From positions 1-21,512 of the IMG/VR virus record IMGVR_UViG_3300010368_000140: 21,512 nucleotides of DNA. One strand, given 5' to 3'. Under the pieces are notes generated by a model. The model had not been told where the DNA came from, did not search any database, and saw nothing but the letters and a program-made list of their open reading frames with translations. Positions 14,595-21,512 of the stretch are shown piece after piece. The position numbers were made by a program, and so were the translations under genes. Origin of the DNA: a virus. How positions within the stretch are numbered: position 1 is the first letter of the stretch; the number at the start of each line of letters is the position of its first letter.

Positions 14595-16983
14595 CCCAAT
14601 CTGGTAAATCAACGCCGCCCGATATTCTCAGCACTTCCTTCTGTAAATCTTCCAGCGTCATGTTGCCCTTTCTAAAGTTTTGAAACACTTCATTGACGCT
14701 TGCTTGAAACTTTTTGTCCCTCTTTTGCTCTGGACTATACATTCCACGCACGCCTTCCCAAGTAACCGATTGTATTTGCCGTGGCAGCATACCTTCTTGA
14801 GTAGCTAAATCACGATACGCCTCTGCGTGCATTGGATACGTACCTTGCACCCCTATTGGCTTAGACGCAGATACGTTTTGACCTAAATTGTGTGAAACTT
14901 CAGGTGAACTACCAGATAAAGGACGCAACAAGCCGGCAGCTACTGCGTGCGTGTCCATTGTCACATCGCCGTATATCGCATCTGGATCAACTATGTTGTT
15001 ATAAAAATTCCTAACCTTGTGCTGCATACCCATAGTGCGGCTTATGTTTTCCATAGAACCGTCATCGAACACCTTGACAGCTTTTGCTATGTCTGCAAAC
15101 GACCCCCAACCAGCGCGTGCATTATTCCCGTCCGCTTTTTTTACTACATCTCCAAAATCGCCTTCTGGTGTAAGTATTCTATAACCTCGATCACGCGTTG
15201 TTTCGTCAAACGCACGCAACCATAACGCTTTCTCTACCGGGTCAACTATCTCTTCTAATCGCTTACCCCTGATATTGTCTATCGCCTGCCGCCAATCCGC
15301 AGAACGTTTCGTAGCTGGCTCCTTGTAAAAATTAGAATCCAGCCATTCCATCATTTCTTTTGTATTTGCAGCAGATTGGTGGTTTTTCATTGTGTCCATC
15401 ACACGTTCAGCTAATGTGACGTTTTTAAACCAATCCATCTGCGGCGATAACGCAGCCATAATGCCGGCAGATTGTTCGGTTGATAACCCATACCGCTGCC
15501 CAAACTCGTTTGCTACCTTGTTTGCTCCGTCATACCATTGCATAGCGCGGTCACGCACTTCGGGCGGCATTTGGTCAAATATGAAACGCAGATTGGATAT
15601 TTCATGATCCTTCATAGCTTCGATTATCTCATCTGCATCGCCACGCTTCACTACTTGTTCCGGGATGTTGGGATACTCTGATATGGTCTGCACCAACTTG
15701 CCAGTCAGCTTCGGATCAGACCGCATGACATCTGTGTCTATAATTAAATTTTCCGTCAATGGGTCTTCTGTAGCTGTAGCACCCATTGGAAACCGTTGGC
15801 TTATGCGCGCGCCAGGTTCATTTTCAAGAATTTTTGCGTAGGCTGTAGCTTCGCCCGGATCTGACAACAAATCGCCGGCTTTTGCTTTTGTAGACGCATC
15901 AACAATATCCTGTGCTTGCTTCGACATCTTTGATGTGCTGCCAGTTGCCTTATTAAAAAATTCAAGCAAACCGTCTTTGTCTTCTTCTAATTGTGCTGCA
16001 AATTCTACCATTTTCTTAGCTGATACTTCTTCTGGCGATGCAGCATACGCATCAAAATCACCTTTAAGTGCTTGTTCTGCACCCTGTACTTGTCGGCCTT
16101 TCAATTTTCGTAGCGTGTGCGCGCCTTCTTCTAATATTGTCCCTACTATTTTATTCTTTTTAATGTCAGCATCATTACTAAGAAAAATAGCCGGCTGTCC
16201 TTTATAACTGCCCGATGCGCCAAAAAAATCAACATCGCCTAAGTCTACTTTTTTACCTTTATGTACAGGAGTGTTTAATATGATTATGGGCGTGTTAAGA
16301 GCATCTGAATACAATTCTCTAACCTTTTTCCCAATAATAAAATCACCTAATACTAAACCTGTTTCACCCTCTGCTTCATTTTGTAATCTTTCAGCTACAC
16401 CAAAATCATATTTACCGCCACCAGTTCTATAAAAGAAATGGTCAAAATCGCGCGAATCTTTTGCTATTTCTGAAAACGTTTTTTCTGCTATGCTTTCTCT
16501 TACATCAGCACGTTTAGACGCATCAACAATATCCTGTGCTTGCTTCGGCATCTTCGGCATCTTGCTCATCATGGCTGCTGCGCCTATGCCGCCCATAAAC
16601 TTGCCGGCTTTCCCTACCACTGGAACAGCATCCTCTACGCCTACAAATGCGCCTAACCCCTTATCCAACACATCTTGCTCTAATCCCTGAACCAATGCGC
16701 TTGCCACTGCGCCAGGTTGCTCAGTAACCGCAGAAACGATGTCGGGTAATGTGCGTCTTGCTTGCCGGCCTAATTGCTCTGCTTTGTCCAGCTGACCAAT
16801 CGACCCGACCACATCAACGCCCGTCTGTATCCCTTCGCCTATAGACTTAGCCACGCCGCCCGGCGTTTTTAGTATGATCGCTTCCAACAATCGCTGTAAA
16901 CGCTCTTGCTCGTCTGTAAGCGGTTGCATCCCACGATTGCCAGATGCAAATGCCGGCGTTATGTCACCGCGAAATTGGTTCAT
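14584..16983 (-). CDS. Mosaic virion-associated protein with zincin-like insert (799 aa)
   Basis: The start overlaps the portal stop (TAATG). Residues 1-145 are helical with Gly/Ala-rich stretches (TPGGVAKSIGEGIQTGVDVV; FMGGIGAAAMMSKMPKMP), like virion-packaged proteins. Residues about 157-353 form a separate domain with FIIGKKVRELY, SYKGQPAIFLS and TILEEGAH (E285-H289) followed by E318/E319, the layout of a zincin metallopeptidase in which the first ligand His is Glu. The segment KQAQDIVDAS stands on both sides of it (residues 147 and 355). Residues about 460-760 form a second domain with YGLSTEQSAGIMAALSPQMD, KVRNFYNNIVDP and VTMDTHAVAAGLL. This recurs in phage proteins as a domain of unknown function (I recall DUF7178, unchecked) and faintly recalls HhH-type DNA glycosylases. 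Encoded between portal and scaffold, it may be packaged cargo or a morphogenesis factor. Confidence 0.75.
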   Translation of the reverse strand: MNQFRGDITPAFASGNRGMQPLTDEQERLQRLLEAIILKTPGGVAKSIGEGIQTGVDVVGSIGQLDKAEQLGRQARRTLPDIVSAVTEQPGAVASALVQGLEQDVLDKGLGAFVGVEDAVPVVGKAGKFMGGIGAAAMMSKMPKMPKQAQDIVDASKRADVRESIAEKTFSEIAKDSRDFDHFFYRTGGGKYDFGVAERLQNEAEGETGLVLGDFIIGKKVRELYSDALNTPIIILNTPVHKGKKVDLGDVDFFGASGSYKGQPAIFLSNDADIKKNKIVGTILEEGAHTLRKLKGRQVQGAEQALKGDFDAYAASPEEVSAKKMVEFAAQLEEDKDGLLEFFNKATGSTSKMSKQAQDIVDASTKAKAGDLLSDPGEATAYAKILENEPGARISQRFPMGATATEDPLTENLIIDTDVMRSDPKLTGKLVQTISEYPNIPEQVVKRGDADEIIEAMKDHEISNLRFIFDQMPPEVRDRAMQWYDGANKVANEFGQRYGLSTEQSAGIMAALSPQMDWFKNVTLAERVMDTMKNHQSAANTKEMMEWLDSNFYKEPATKRSADWRQAIDNIRGKRLEEIVDPVEKALWLRAFDETTRDRGYRILTPEGDFGDVVKKADGNNARAGWGSFADIAKAVKVFDDGSMENISRTMGMQHKVRNFYNNIVDPDAIYGDVTMDTHAVAAGLLRPLSGSSPEVSHNLGQNVSASKPIGVQGTYPMHAEAYRDLATQEGMLPRQIQSVTWEGVRGMYSPEQKRDKKFQASVNEVFQNFRKGNMTLEDLQKEVLRISGGVDLPDWVNQ
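15891..15923. repeat. 33-base direct repeat, copy 2 (downstream edge of the inserted cassette)
   Basis: These 33 bases are identical to 16515-16547. After one mismatch six further bases match. The copies are 624 bases (208 codons) apart, so both are read in the same frame and give KQAQDIVDAS with its preceding Met-Pro or Met-Ser. This copy precedes TKAKAGDLLSDPGEATAYAK, which probably continued the ancestral protein before the cassette arrived. Confidence 0.95.
16515..16547. repeat. 33-base direct repeat, copy 1 (upstream edge of the inserted cassette)
   Basis: This is the partner of the copy at 15891-15923 and encodes residues 147-156 of the mosaic protein. Perfect identity over 33 bases, including every silent position, within a gene whose other parts share nothing with each other, means that the duplication is recent or is kept alike by recombination. 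The DNA between the copies is markedly AT-richer. Confidence 0.95.
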
Positions 16984-19100
16984 TAGCTACGCGCTTGTGC
17001 CTCTATCACATCCGATGTGCGCTGCGCGTTTGATCGCACCTGCGCCATTAGATCCGTTTCGCCTGTACTAGCTGCAGCGGCTCGACCTGCACTAACAGGC
17101 CCGGCTGATTCGCCCTGCTGTGATTGCTGTGCGGCCTGTTGATGCTGCTGCATATGCTGTTGCATCTGTTGATCAAGTGCTTGTAACTGCTGTATGGCCT
17201 GCGGATTAGCCGGCCGCCCCACCATATCGCGCGCCTGTGCTTGCATTTGCAGCTGCACATAGACCTGATGCTGTTGGTATTGCGCGTGAACGCCCATGTG
17301 CGCTTCGTGGTCTTGCTCTGGCAGCACTTCAATAGGTACGCCCTGCATCACCCGGTCATTCTCGTATTGTGCAGCGCGCTCTGCTTCCACGTTGCTCATA
17401 TCCCGTATAACCGAATCCACATCTTGTATGCCATTTGCCACGGCAGCTAACTTGTCGATTTCCATCTGGTCATAGTTGGGACGCTGCGCCGCATAGGAGA
17501 CAAACGCCATCGTGCGATCACGCTCTAACTGTGCATAAAGCGGTTGCGTGCTGCCCGTCTTGGTTTCGATGCGATAGTTATACAAGAAATCGCTGGTGCG
17601 TAGTGCGCGGATCACTCGATCATCCCCGTCTGGCGCAACGTTTTCGGCAAAGTTTTCTGGTGTGTATCTTGGATCGCCCATTATTTGAAAAGCATTCCGC
17701 ACGATACCCTCGTAAAACCCATTTACAGCCGCTTCCATCCACTGCCCGTTGATCTGTGCAGCTGCAGCCACTACTGCCGCTTCTGTTGCACTGTCCGTTG
17801 AGCCGGCAGCCGGCGGTTGTAGTGCAGCTATCTCGCGCTCCATGCCCATAACCATGCTGAAATAGTTATACACATCCGGCGGCACGCTTCCCCAGGCTAT
17901 TTCACGAAAACTGTTCAGGTCTTCTAACCCGATCACCTCACCGTCACGGCCTGTGCGTAAGGTTTCGCCTAATTCGGGATTCTGCTCCAATTCTGCGTTG
18001 GATACTGCTGCCATACGCGATGTACGTTTGAGCATATCCGAAATGCGCGATGTTTGTTCAATGATCGCGTTTTGTAGATCCTCCAAATACTTCAAATGAC
18101 CTTTGGGGTAAAACGTTTCGGCACTCAGATCAAACTTGATGCACACAAACGGAAACCCCTGCTCAACCAACCACCCGGGTTGGTCTACCCCGTTATCCAG
18201 GTCTAACACAGGCTCAGTTGGTTCGCCGGTATCTGGATCAATATCAAAGACGGGTTGGTTAAAGGTGTCTACCACTTGTGGGAACACCATCTTGCGATAC
18301 GGGTGCGGTATATCTTTGATCGGCTTGTCTACGCCGGCAGCAAACGTCACTTCGCGCCGTTCGACCCTCATGTGCCACCGCTCCAGCTGCACAAACTCGC
18401 CATTAGAAATAGCGTCTGTGATAGCCTGTTGCTCTGCGCTATCGTATCGCGCGCCCATCAGATCGCCATACCCCAGCTTGTCTTCCTTCGACATGGCCGT
18501 AGGCTTGATGCTCTTTTTGTTCTGAATGGTGGGATCGTCTAACAGAAACTTGAGCGGAACCCAAAACTTTTCACGGATATAGCGTTTATCGCCCAACCTG
18601 TGTGGACTGCCGGTGGGATCAACGTGAACACAATGCGGTGCAACGCGCGATGCTACAACTAAATCTTCGGCCATATCGTCGTTGGTGACGTATGGAGCAA
18701 TAATGTCATCGCCTACTGGGTTATAGTCGAGTCTGACCCAACCCACGCCGGTAAACAGCGCGTCGAATATAGCTTGATGTACGTGTGATTTGAGGTTGCA
18801 AATTTTCATCCAGCTGGCACTGGCACGCTCTAATATCTCTGCAACACCCTGGTTTACTTCATCGTCCACACTGAATGATTGCACCGGGTAATTGTGGGCA
18901 ATCGTGCCGAGGATCTGACGAACAATGGGGTAAAAACGCGAAACCTTTACGACATCTTCGCTTCGCAGGTCGCGTATGCGCTTATCAAACTTCAAGTCGT
19001 ATGCGTCATATAGCTTCTGCCATTCGTCGGCCCGTTCTTTATAGAGCCGGTCAAGCATCTGACCTTCTGACTTATACCATTTAACTTCGTATCTGTTCAT
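16983..19100 (-). CDS. Portal protein (P22-type, 705 aa)
   Basis: The portal forms the dodecameric ring through which DNA enters and leaves the head. Size (705, P22 gp1 has 725) and layout agree: an N-terminal helical clip/wing region with YKSEGQMLDRLYKERADEWQ and SEDVVKVSRFYPIVRQILG, then HQAIFDALFTGVGWVRLDYN, VAPHCVHVDPTGS, an LKYLEDLQNAIIEQTSRISD helix in the stem region and YFSMVMGMEREIAALQPPAA (crown side). The C-terminus is strongly Gln-rich (QQMQQHMQQHQQAAQQSQQG), forming a barrel or flexible tail. It lies directly after the large terminase gene, 16 bases from its stop. The start ATG at 19100 is the only suitable one; AAGGA lies 13 bases before it, a rather long spacing. Confidence 0.92.
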   Translation of the reverse strand: MNRYEVKWYKSEGQMLDRLYKERADEWQKLYDAYDLKFDKRIRDLRSEDVVKVSRFYPIVRQILGTIAHNYPVQSFSVDDEVNQGVAEILERASASWMKICNLKSHVHQAIFDALFTGVGWVRLDYNPVGDDIIAPYVTNDDMAEDLVVASRVAPHCVHVDPTGSPHRLGDKRYIREKFWVPLKFLLDDPTIQNKKSIKPTAMSKEDKLGYGDLMGARYDSAEQQAITDAISNGEFVQLERWHMRVERREVTFAAGVDKPIKDIPHPYRKMVFPQVVDTFNQPVFDIDPDTGEPTEPVLDLDNGVDQPGWLVEQGFPFVCIKFDLSAETFYPKGHLKYLEDLQNAIIEQTSRISDMLKRTSRMAAVSNAELEQNPELGETLRTGRDGEVIGLEDLNSFREIAWGSVPPDVYNYFSMVMGMEREIAALQPPAAGSTDSATEAAVVAAAAQINGQWMEAAVNGFYEGIVRNAFQIMGDPRYTPENFAENVAPDGDDRVIRALRTSDFLYNYRIETKTGSTQPLYAQLERDRTMAFVSYAAQRPNYDQMEIDKLAAVANGIQDVDSVIRDMSNVEAERAAQYENDRVMQGVPIEVLPEQDHEAHMGVHAQYQQHQVYVQLQMQAQARDMVGRPANPQAIQQLQALDQQMQQHMQQHQQAAQQSQQGESAGPVSAGRAAAASTGETDLMAQVRSNAQRTSDVIEAQARS

Positions 19101-19116
19101 TCATAGTGTATCGTCC

Positions 19117-20496
19117 TTATGCATACCTGCTACTTGGCTTCTCTGCTATGATCTGCTCGATCAGCCGCCCCCCGTCAGCAGCAGCAGGTTTTGTCCCTTT
19201 GCGCGGCTTGTAAACATGATTGATGCCATACCGCAGCGCATCTGCTCCGTGGTCATCGCCGCCCTTTGCTACATCTTCCATGTTCCGCGTATCTCTCTGC
19301 ACACTCAACAGCGAATCGAGTATAGGCTCAGAATACCCCCGAAAAAACTTGAGCCGGCCATGATGCAGCAGATTGCCTATGTTGCGCCAACCGTTCACCC
19401 GATCCATGTTTGCCCGATGCAGGTATACGCCGTTCTCTGTAAACGTATCGGCCACGGATCTGGCCTGTGACGCTTCCCCTGGCGCGCGCTTCGTCCACAT
19501 ATCAGACGGTGCTAACACCTGCCGCGCTGCGCGTCCTACCACGCCATGCTTACCACGCGTAAATGGGCAACCCTCAATCATGCGATTGATGCCACGCGCG
19601 TGTTCTGCGCCGGCTCCCGATGCGTAGTAGCTGTTTATTACCCACACATCGTCATCGTAGTCCACAGCAAGAAGACAACCGGCAGTAGGATTATTCTCCC
19701 CGTAGTCCAGTGCCGCAAATATGACCCAACTATCTGGTATCTCAAACGGATCAACCACCAGCGAATCGCGCGAAACAGCGAACATTGAACCCGGTGACGC
19801 ATCCCAATCCCCTTCTAACCATGCTGCTACCAATGCCGGATCACCAACCGCGTGCAGCCGGTCTATGTATCCCGGATCTTTCTCTAACAGTATCCTGTTG
19901 TCCTCGACCCGTGCCGGTATGTAGCACCTGACCATGCCCGATTTCTTACATCGAAACGGCACATAACCACCGGGCGCACGGTCAATGCCAAAGTATGCTT
20001 TCACTTCAGCATGACACCGACCACCGGGGTTAGCTGTCGATACGACCCGTTTGTTCTTTGCCGGCCCTCGCAGCGTGCCGAGCATCGCTTTGTAGGCATC
20101 GAGGCTGCTGTGGTTTGCTAACTCGTCCCACAACAGTATGGAGTACTGATGCCCTTGATACCGCGTGACATCGGCCTCGTTATCCAGATGCCTAAACGAC
20201 AGCTGCGCCCCGTTAGGCCAATGCCATTCACGCCGGCCCACTTTCCACTCACCACCCGTTGCCGGGTATATCTCTAAACTCTGCTTGACTACTTCGTCTA
20301 ACTCTGGGTGCGAACGCCTAAACAGGATACCGCGCCAGGCTGCCCCTTGATCCAGATCCTGTGCGAAACTGCCCAGAAGTAGGCTTGTTTTGCCGCCGCC
20401 GCGTGCGCCTCCATACAGTAATTCATCTATGACCTTGCGTGCTGTGATCGCGTGCAGCTGTGGGCCGACCTGTGGTGACCATACGTAATCGGTCAA
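19117..20496 (-). CDS. Terminase large subunit (459 aa)
   Basis: This is the DNA packaging motor ATPase and nuclease. Visible motifs are Walker A GGARGGGKTS (residues 29-38), Walker B ILLWDE (120-125), the coupling-type motif STANPGG (153-159) and the nuclease acidic residues D264 in AALDYGENN, with later candidates around D332 and the DDHGADALRYG block (D414-D419). Length fits P22 gp2-like enzymes (499). The start is TTG at 20496: no ATG or GTG lies between it and the preceding in-frame TGA, and AGAGG stands 10 bases before it. It overlaps the small terminase stop by 4 bases (TTGA), so translation is probably coupled. It acts with the small subunit and the portal at the head vertex. Confidence 0.96.
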   Translation of the reverse strand: MTDYVWSPQVGPQLHAITARKVIDELLYGGARGGGKTSLLLGSFAQDLDQGAAWRGILFRRSHPELDEVVKQSLEIYPATGGEWKVGRREWHWPNGAQLSFRHLDNEADVTRYQGHQYSILLWDELANHSSLDAYKAMLGTLRGPAKNKRVVSTANPGGRCHAEVKAYFGIDRAPGGYVPFRCKKSGMVRCYIPARVEDNRILLEKDPGYIDRLHAVGDPALVAAWLEGDWDASPGSMFAVSRDSLVVDPFEIPDSWVIFAALDYGENNPTAGCLLAVDYDDDVWVINSYYASGAGAEHARGINRMIEGCPFTRGKHGVVGRAARQVLAPSDMWTKRAPGEASQARSVADTFTENGVYLHRANMDRVNGWRNIGNLLHHGRLKFFRGYSEPILDSLLSVQRDTRNMEDVAKGGDDHGADALRYGINHVYKPRKGTKPAAADGGRLIEQIIAEKPSSRYA

Positions 20497-20945
20497 TCCT
20501 CTAACGCCTCTGCCACTTCAGTGCGCGCCGCTTGCACCTTCTGCTTGATCTCAAGCCATTCCTCGATGCTGTTGGCTGCCGGCGGCGTATCAATCACACG
20601 CGTTTCTGTCTGTATCGCACCACCGTTCGCGCCGGTAATCTCTGTGCGTTCTGACCAATCACTGCGAACAGTCTTATTGTGCGTCAGGAACCACTTAGCA
20701 CACCCGGCATCGCCACTCATGATACCGTCTATGATCGCATTGCGCGCGATCTGGCCGACGACCTTATCCGCATTCTCTAATGCCTCTTCGACCTGTGGGT
20801 ATTTCTTAGCGTATCGCCAGACCGTCATAGGATCACACCCCAACACATCAGCCGCATCTATCCGTGATCCATTAGCTGACATAATCGCGTCTACCATCTC
20901 TTCTATGGTAAACTGCTCTGTGTTTGTACCTCTGCGCTTCTTCAT
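20493..20945 (-). CDS. Terminase small subunit (150 aa)
   Basis: A basic start (MKKRRGTNTEQF) leads into a helix-turn-helix at about residues 28-50 (RIDAADVLGCDPMTVWRYAK), the DNA-recognition part that binds the packaging site. A helical oligomerisation part follows (NADKVVGQIARNAIIDGIMS) and an acidic C-terminus (WLEIKQKVQAARTEVAEALE) likely touches the large subunit. AAGG precedes the ATG. Its gene directly precedes and overlaps the large subunit gene, the usual order. A Terminase_2-type or HTH-type small subunit is likely; I cannot decide which family. Confidence 0.87.
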   Translation of the reverse strand: MKKRRGTNTEQFTIEEMVDAIMSANGSRIDAADVLGCDPMTVWRYAKKYPQVEEALENADKVVGQIARNAIIDGIMSGDAGCAKWFLTHNKTVRSDWSERTEITGANGGAIQTETRVIDTPPAANSIEEWLEIKQKVQAARTEVAEALED

Positions 20946-20963
20946 AACAACCTTATATATAGA

Positions 20964-21059
20964 TCACGCGTATAATGCTATGTGATCCGCTATGCGCTCT
21001 TTCAGCCGGATCTGCTTGCCAGTTCGCCGGCGCAACCACTTATACACTAGTACGACCAT
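20964..21059 (-). CDS. Possible 31-residue basic ORF
   Basis: An ATG at 21059, overlapping the last codons of the M15 peptidase gene in another frame, opens MVVLVYKWLRRRTGKQIRLK and ends IADHIALYA before a TGA. It fills the otherwise empty gap before the small terminase gene. Hydrophobic start, basic middle and the gap-filling position are in favour. Against it: the only G-rich stretch (AGGGG) is one base before the ATG, too close for a good ribosome site, and nothing is known of such a peptide. It may be an accidental frame. Confidence 0.3.
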   Translation of the reverse strand: MVVLVYKWLRRRTGKQIRLKERIADHIALYA

Positions 21060-21445
21060 ACCCCTGGCCGAATATCCGAGTCCACGGTATCCAGATGCAG
21101 AAACCGCGTCTGGTAATCACCCGATTGCGACACGCCAATACCTGAAAATCCTAACGCCAACGCAGCAGTTAAAATCTTGTGCGCCTTGCTGCCCATACAC
21201 TGCACATCAATCGCTTTGCCCTGTGCGTGCGCCCCAACAGTAGACTTCTTGGCCTCGATGGGATGATCCGGCGATCTGTATCCACTGGTGATAACCAACG
21301 GTTCACCGACCAAAACGCGCAATTTCTGCACTTTGTCCATAAAGTCGGGATCAATATCGCACTCGCCCGTATGCTGGCACGCGATCTCTATAAACGAGAA
21401 ATTAGGCCACTGATCTGTGGGCCATGTGTCTTCAGTGTATTTCAT
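21047..21445 (-). CDS. M15-family peptidoglycan peptidase (132 aa)
   Basis: This is a zinc DD-carboxypeptidase/endopeptidase of the Peptidase_M15 type. Motifs: NFSFIEIACQHTGECDID (start of the fold), PLVITSGYRSPDHP (residues 49-62), H73 and D80 in GAHAQGKAID as zinc ligands, and H117 in FLHLD as third ligand. All expected ligands are present. There is no signal peptide and no cell-wall binding domain, so it is a minimal 132-residue enzyme that needs a holin or acts inside the virion. It is the first gene of the block, just before the small terminase, which suits a lysis gene leading the late operon. The ATG at 21445 has no clear ribosome site but is preceded by TATATATAAT. Confidence 0.87.
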   Translation of the reverse strand: MKYTEDTWPTDQWPNFSFIEIACQHTGECDIDPDFMDKVQKLRVLVGEPLVITSGYRSPDHPIEAKKSTVGAHAQGKAIDVQCMGSKAHKILTAALALGFSGIGVSQSGDYQTRFLHLDTVDSDIRPGVWSY

Positions 21446-21512
21446 TGGCTATTATATATATGTGGAGTGATGCCGGGACGATATTTCGACACCACCCCAC
21501 CCGGAGGAAAAA
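21446..21512 (-). other. Non-coding right end with an AT box
   Basis: No gene is seen in the last 67 bases. Read in the direction of transcription they contain a pyrimidine-rich start (TTTTTCCTCC), GC-rich DNA, and then TATAAT at 21456-21451 five bases before the peptidase ATG. If this is a -10 box, transcription would start about at the ATG, giving a leaderless message; no -35 box stands at the right distance. The window may simply cut the region here. Confidence 0.3.

Noticed and set aside
17048-17332. 94-codon minus-strand frame inside the portal gene
   Set aside because: It is an alternative frame of the Gln-rich portal C-terminus, produced by the biased codons there; no own ribosome site.
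1-21512. Integration or host-derived genes (integrase, att site, tRNA)
   Set aside because: None found on either strand; the window is entirely phage structural and packaging genes, so neither lifestyle nor host can be read from it.

Overview
The window is a continuous piece of a tailed-phage (Caudoviricetes) genome: the packaging, head and tail/virion-protein module. No host gene, integrase, replication gene, tRNA or rRNA was seen. The portal type, a small adaptor protein, a gp10-like hub candidate, several large internal-type virion proteins and the lack of a long tape measure or sheath/tube genes point to a podovirus with a P22/SU10-like short tail. The tail-fibre text and the small-protein types resemble those I know from uncultured marine phages. 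That is recollection, not a search, and the host cannot be named.

Seventeen genes lie on the minus strand, so transcription runs from the right end of the window to the left. Most neighbours touch or overlap by 1-4 bases (TAATG-type junctions), as in one long late operon. In transcription order: an M15-type peptidoglycan peptidase (21445-21047), small and large terminase (20945-19117), portal (19100-16983), a large mosaic protein of 799 residues (16983-14584), a zinc-ribbon protein (14355-13888), scaffold (13759-12836), major capsid (12815-11826), a probable head decoration protein (11804-11316), an unknown protein (11252-10629), a 78-residue fibre-like protein (10629-10393), the head-tail adaptor (10385-9474), a gp10-like tail hub candidate (9474-7912), three large probable virion/ejection proteins (7912-818), and the start of a repeat-rich tail fibre that runs off the left edge (766-1).

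One small gene, 14415-14594, lies on the plus strand between the mosaic protein and the zinc-ribbon gene. Together with the short AT-rich gap before it, this is the only break in strand direction. The other non-coding gaps are under about 130 bases. Two of them, upstream of the scaffold and downstream of the decoration gene, contain perfect or near-perfect hairpins.

The most unusual feature is the 799-residue protein next to the portal. A cassette of about 208 codons in its N-terminal half is bracketed by an exact 33-base direct repeat, is clearly AT-richer than its surroundings (about 35% against 45-50% GC by hand count), and encodes a zincin-like domain in which the usual HExxH reads EEGAH. 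It looks like a swappable domain inserted in frame into a virion-associated protein. A second oddity is the 1004-residue protein at 4898-7912, which has seven copies of a DPYASGTSTP motif at its N-terminus and a run of 25-residue helical repeats further on.
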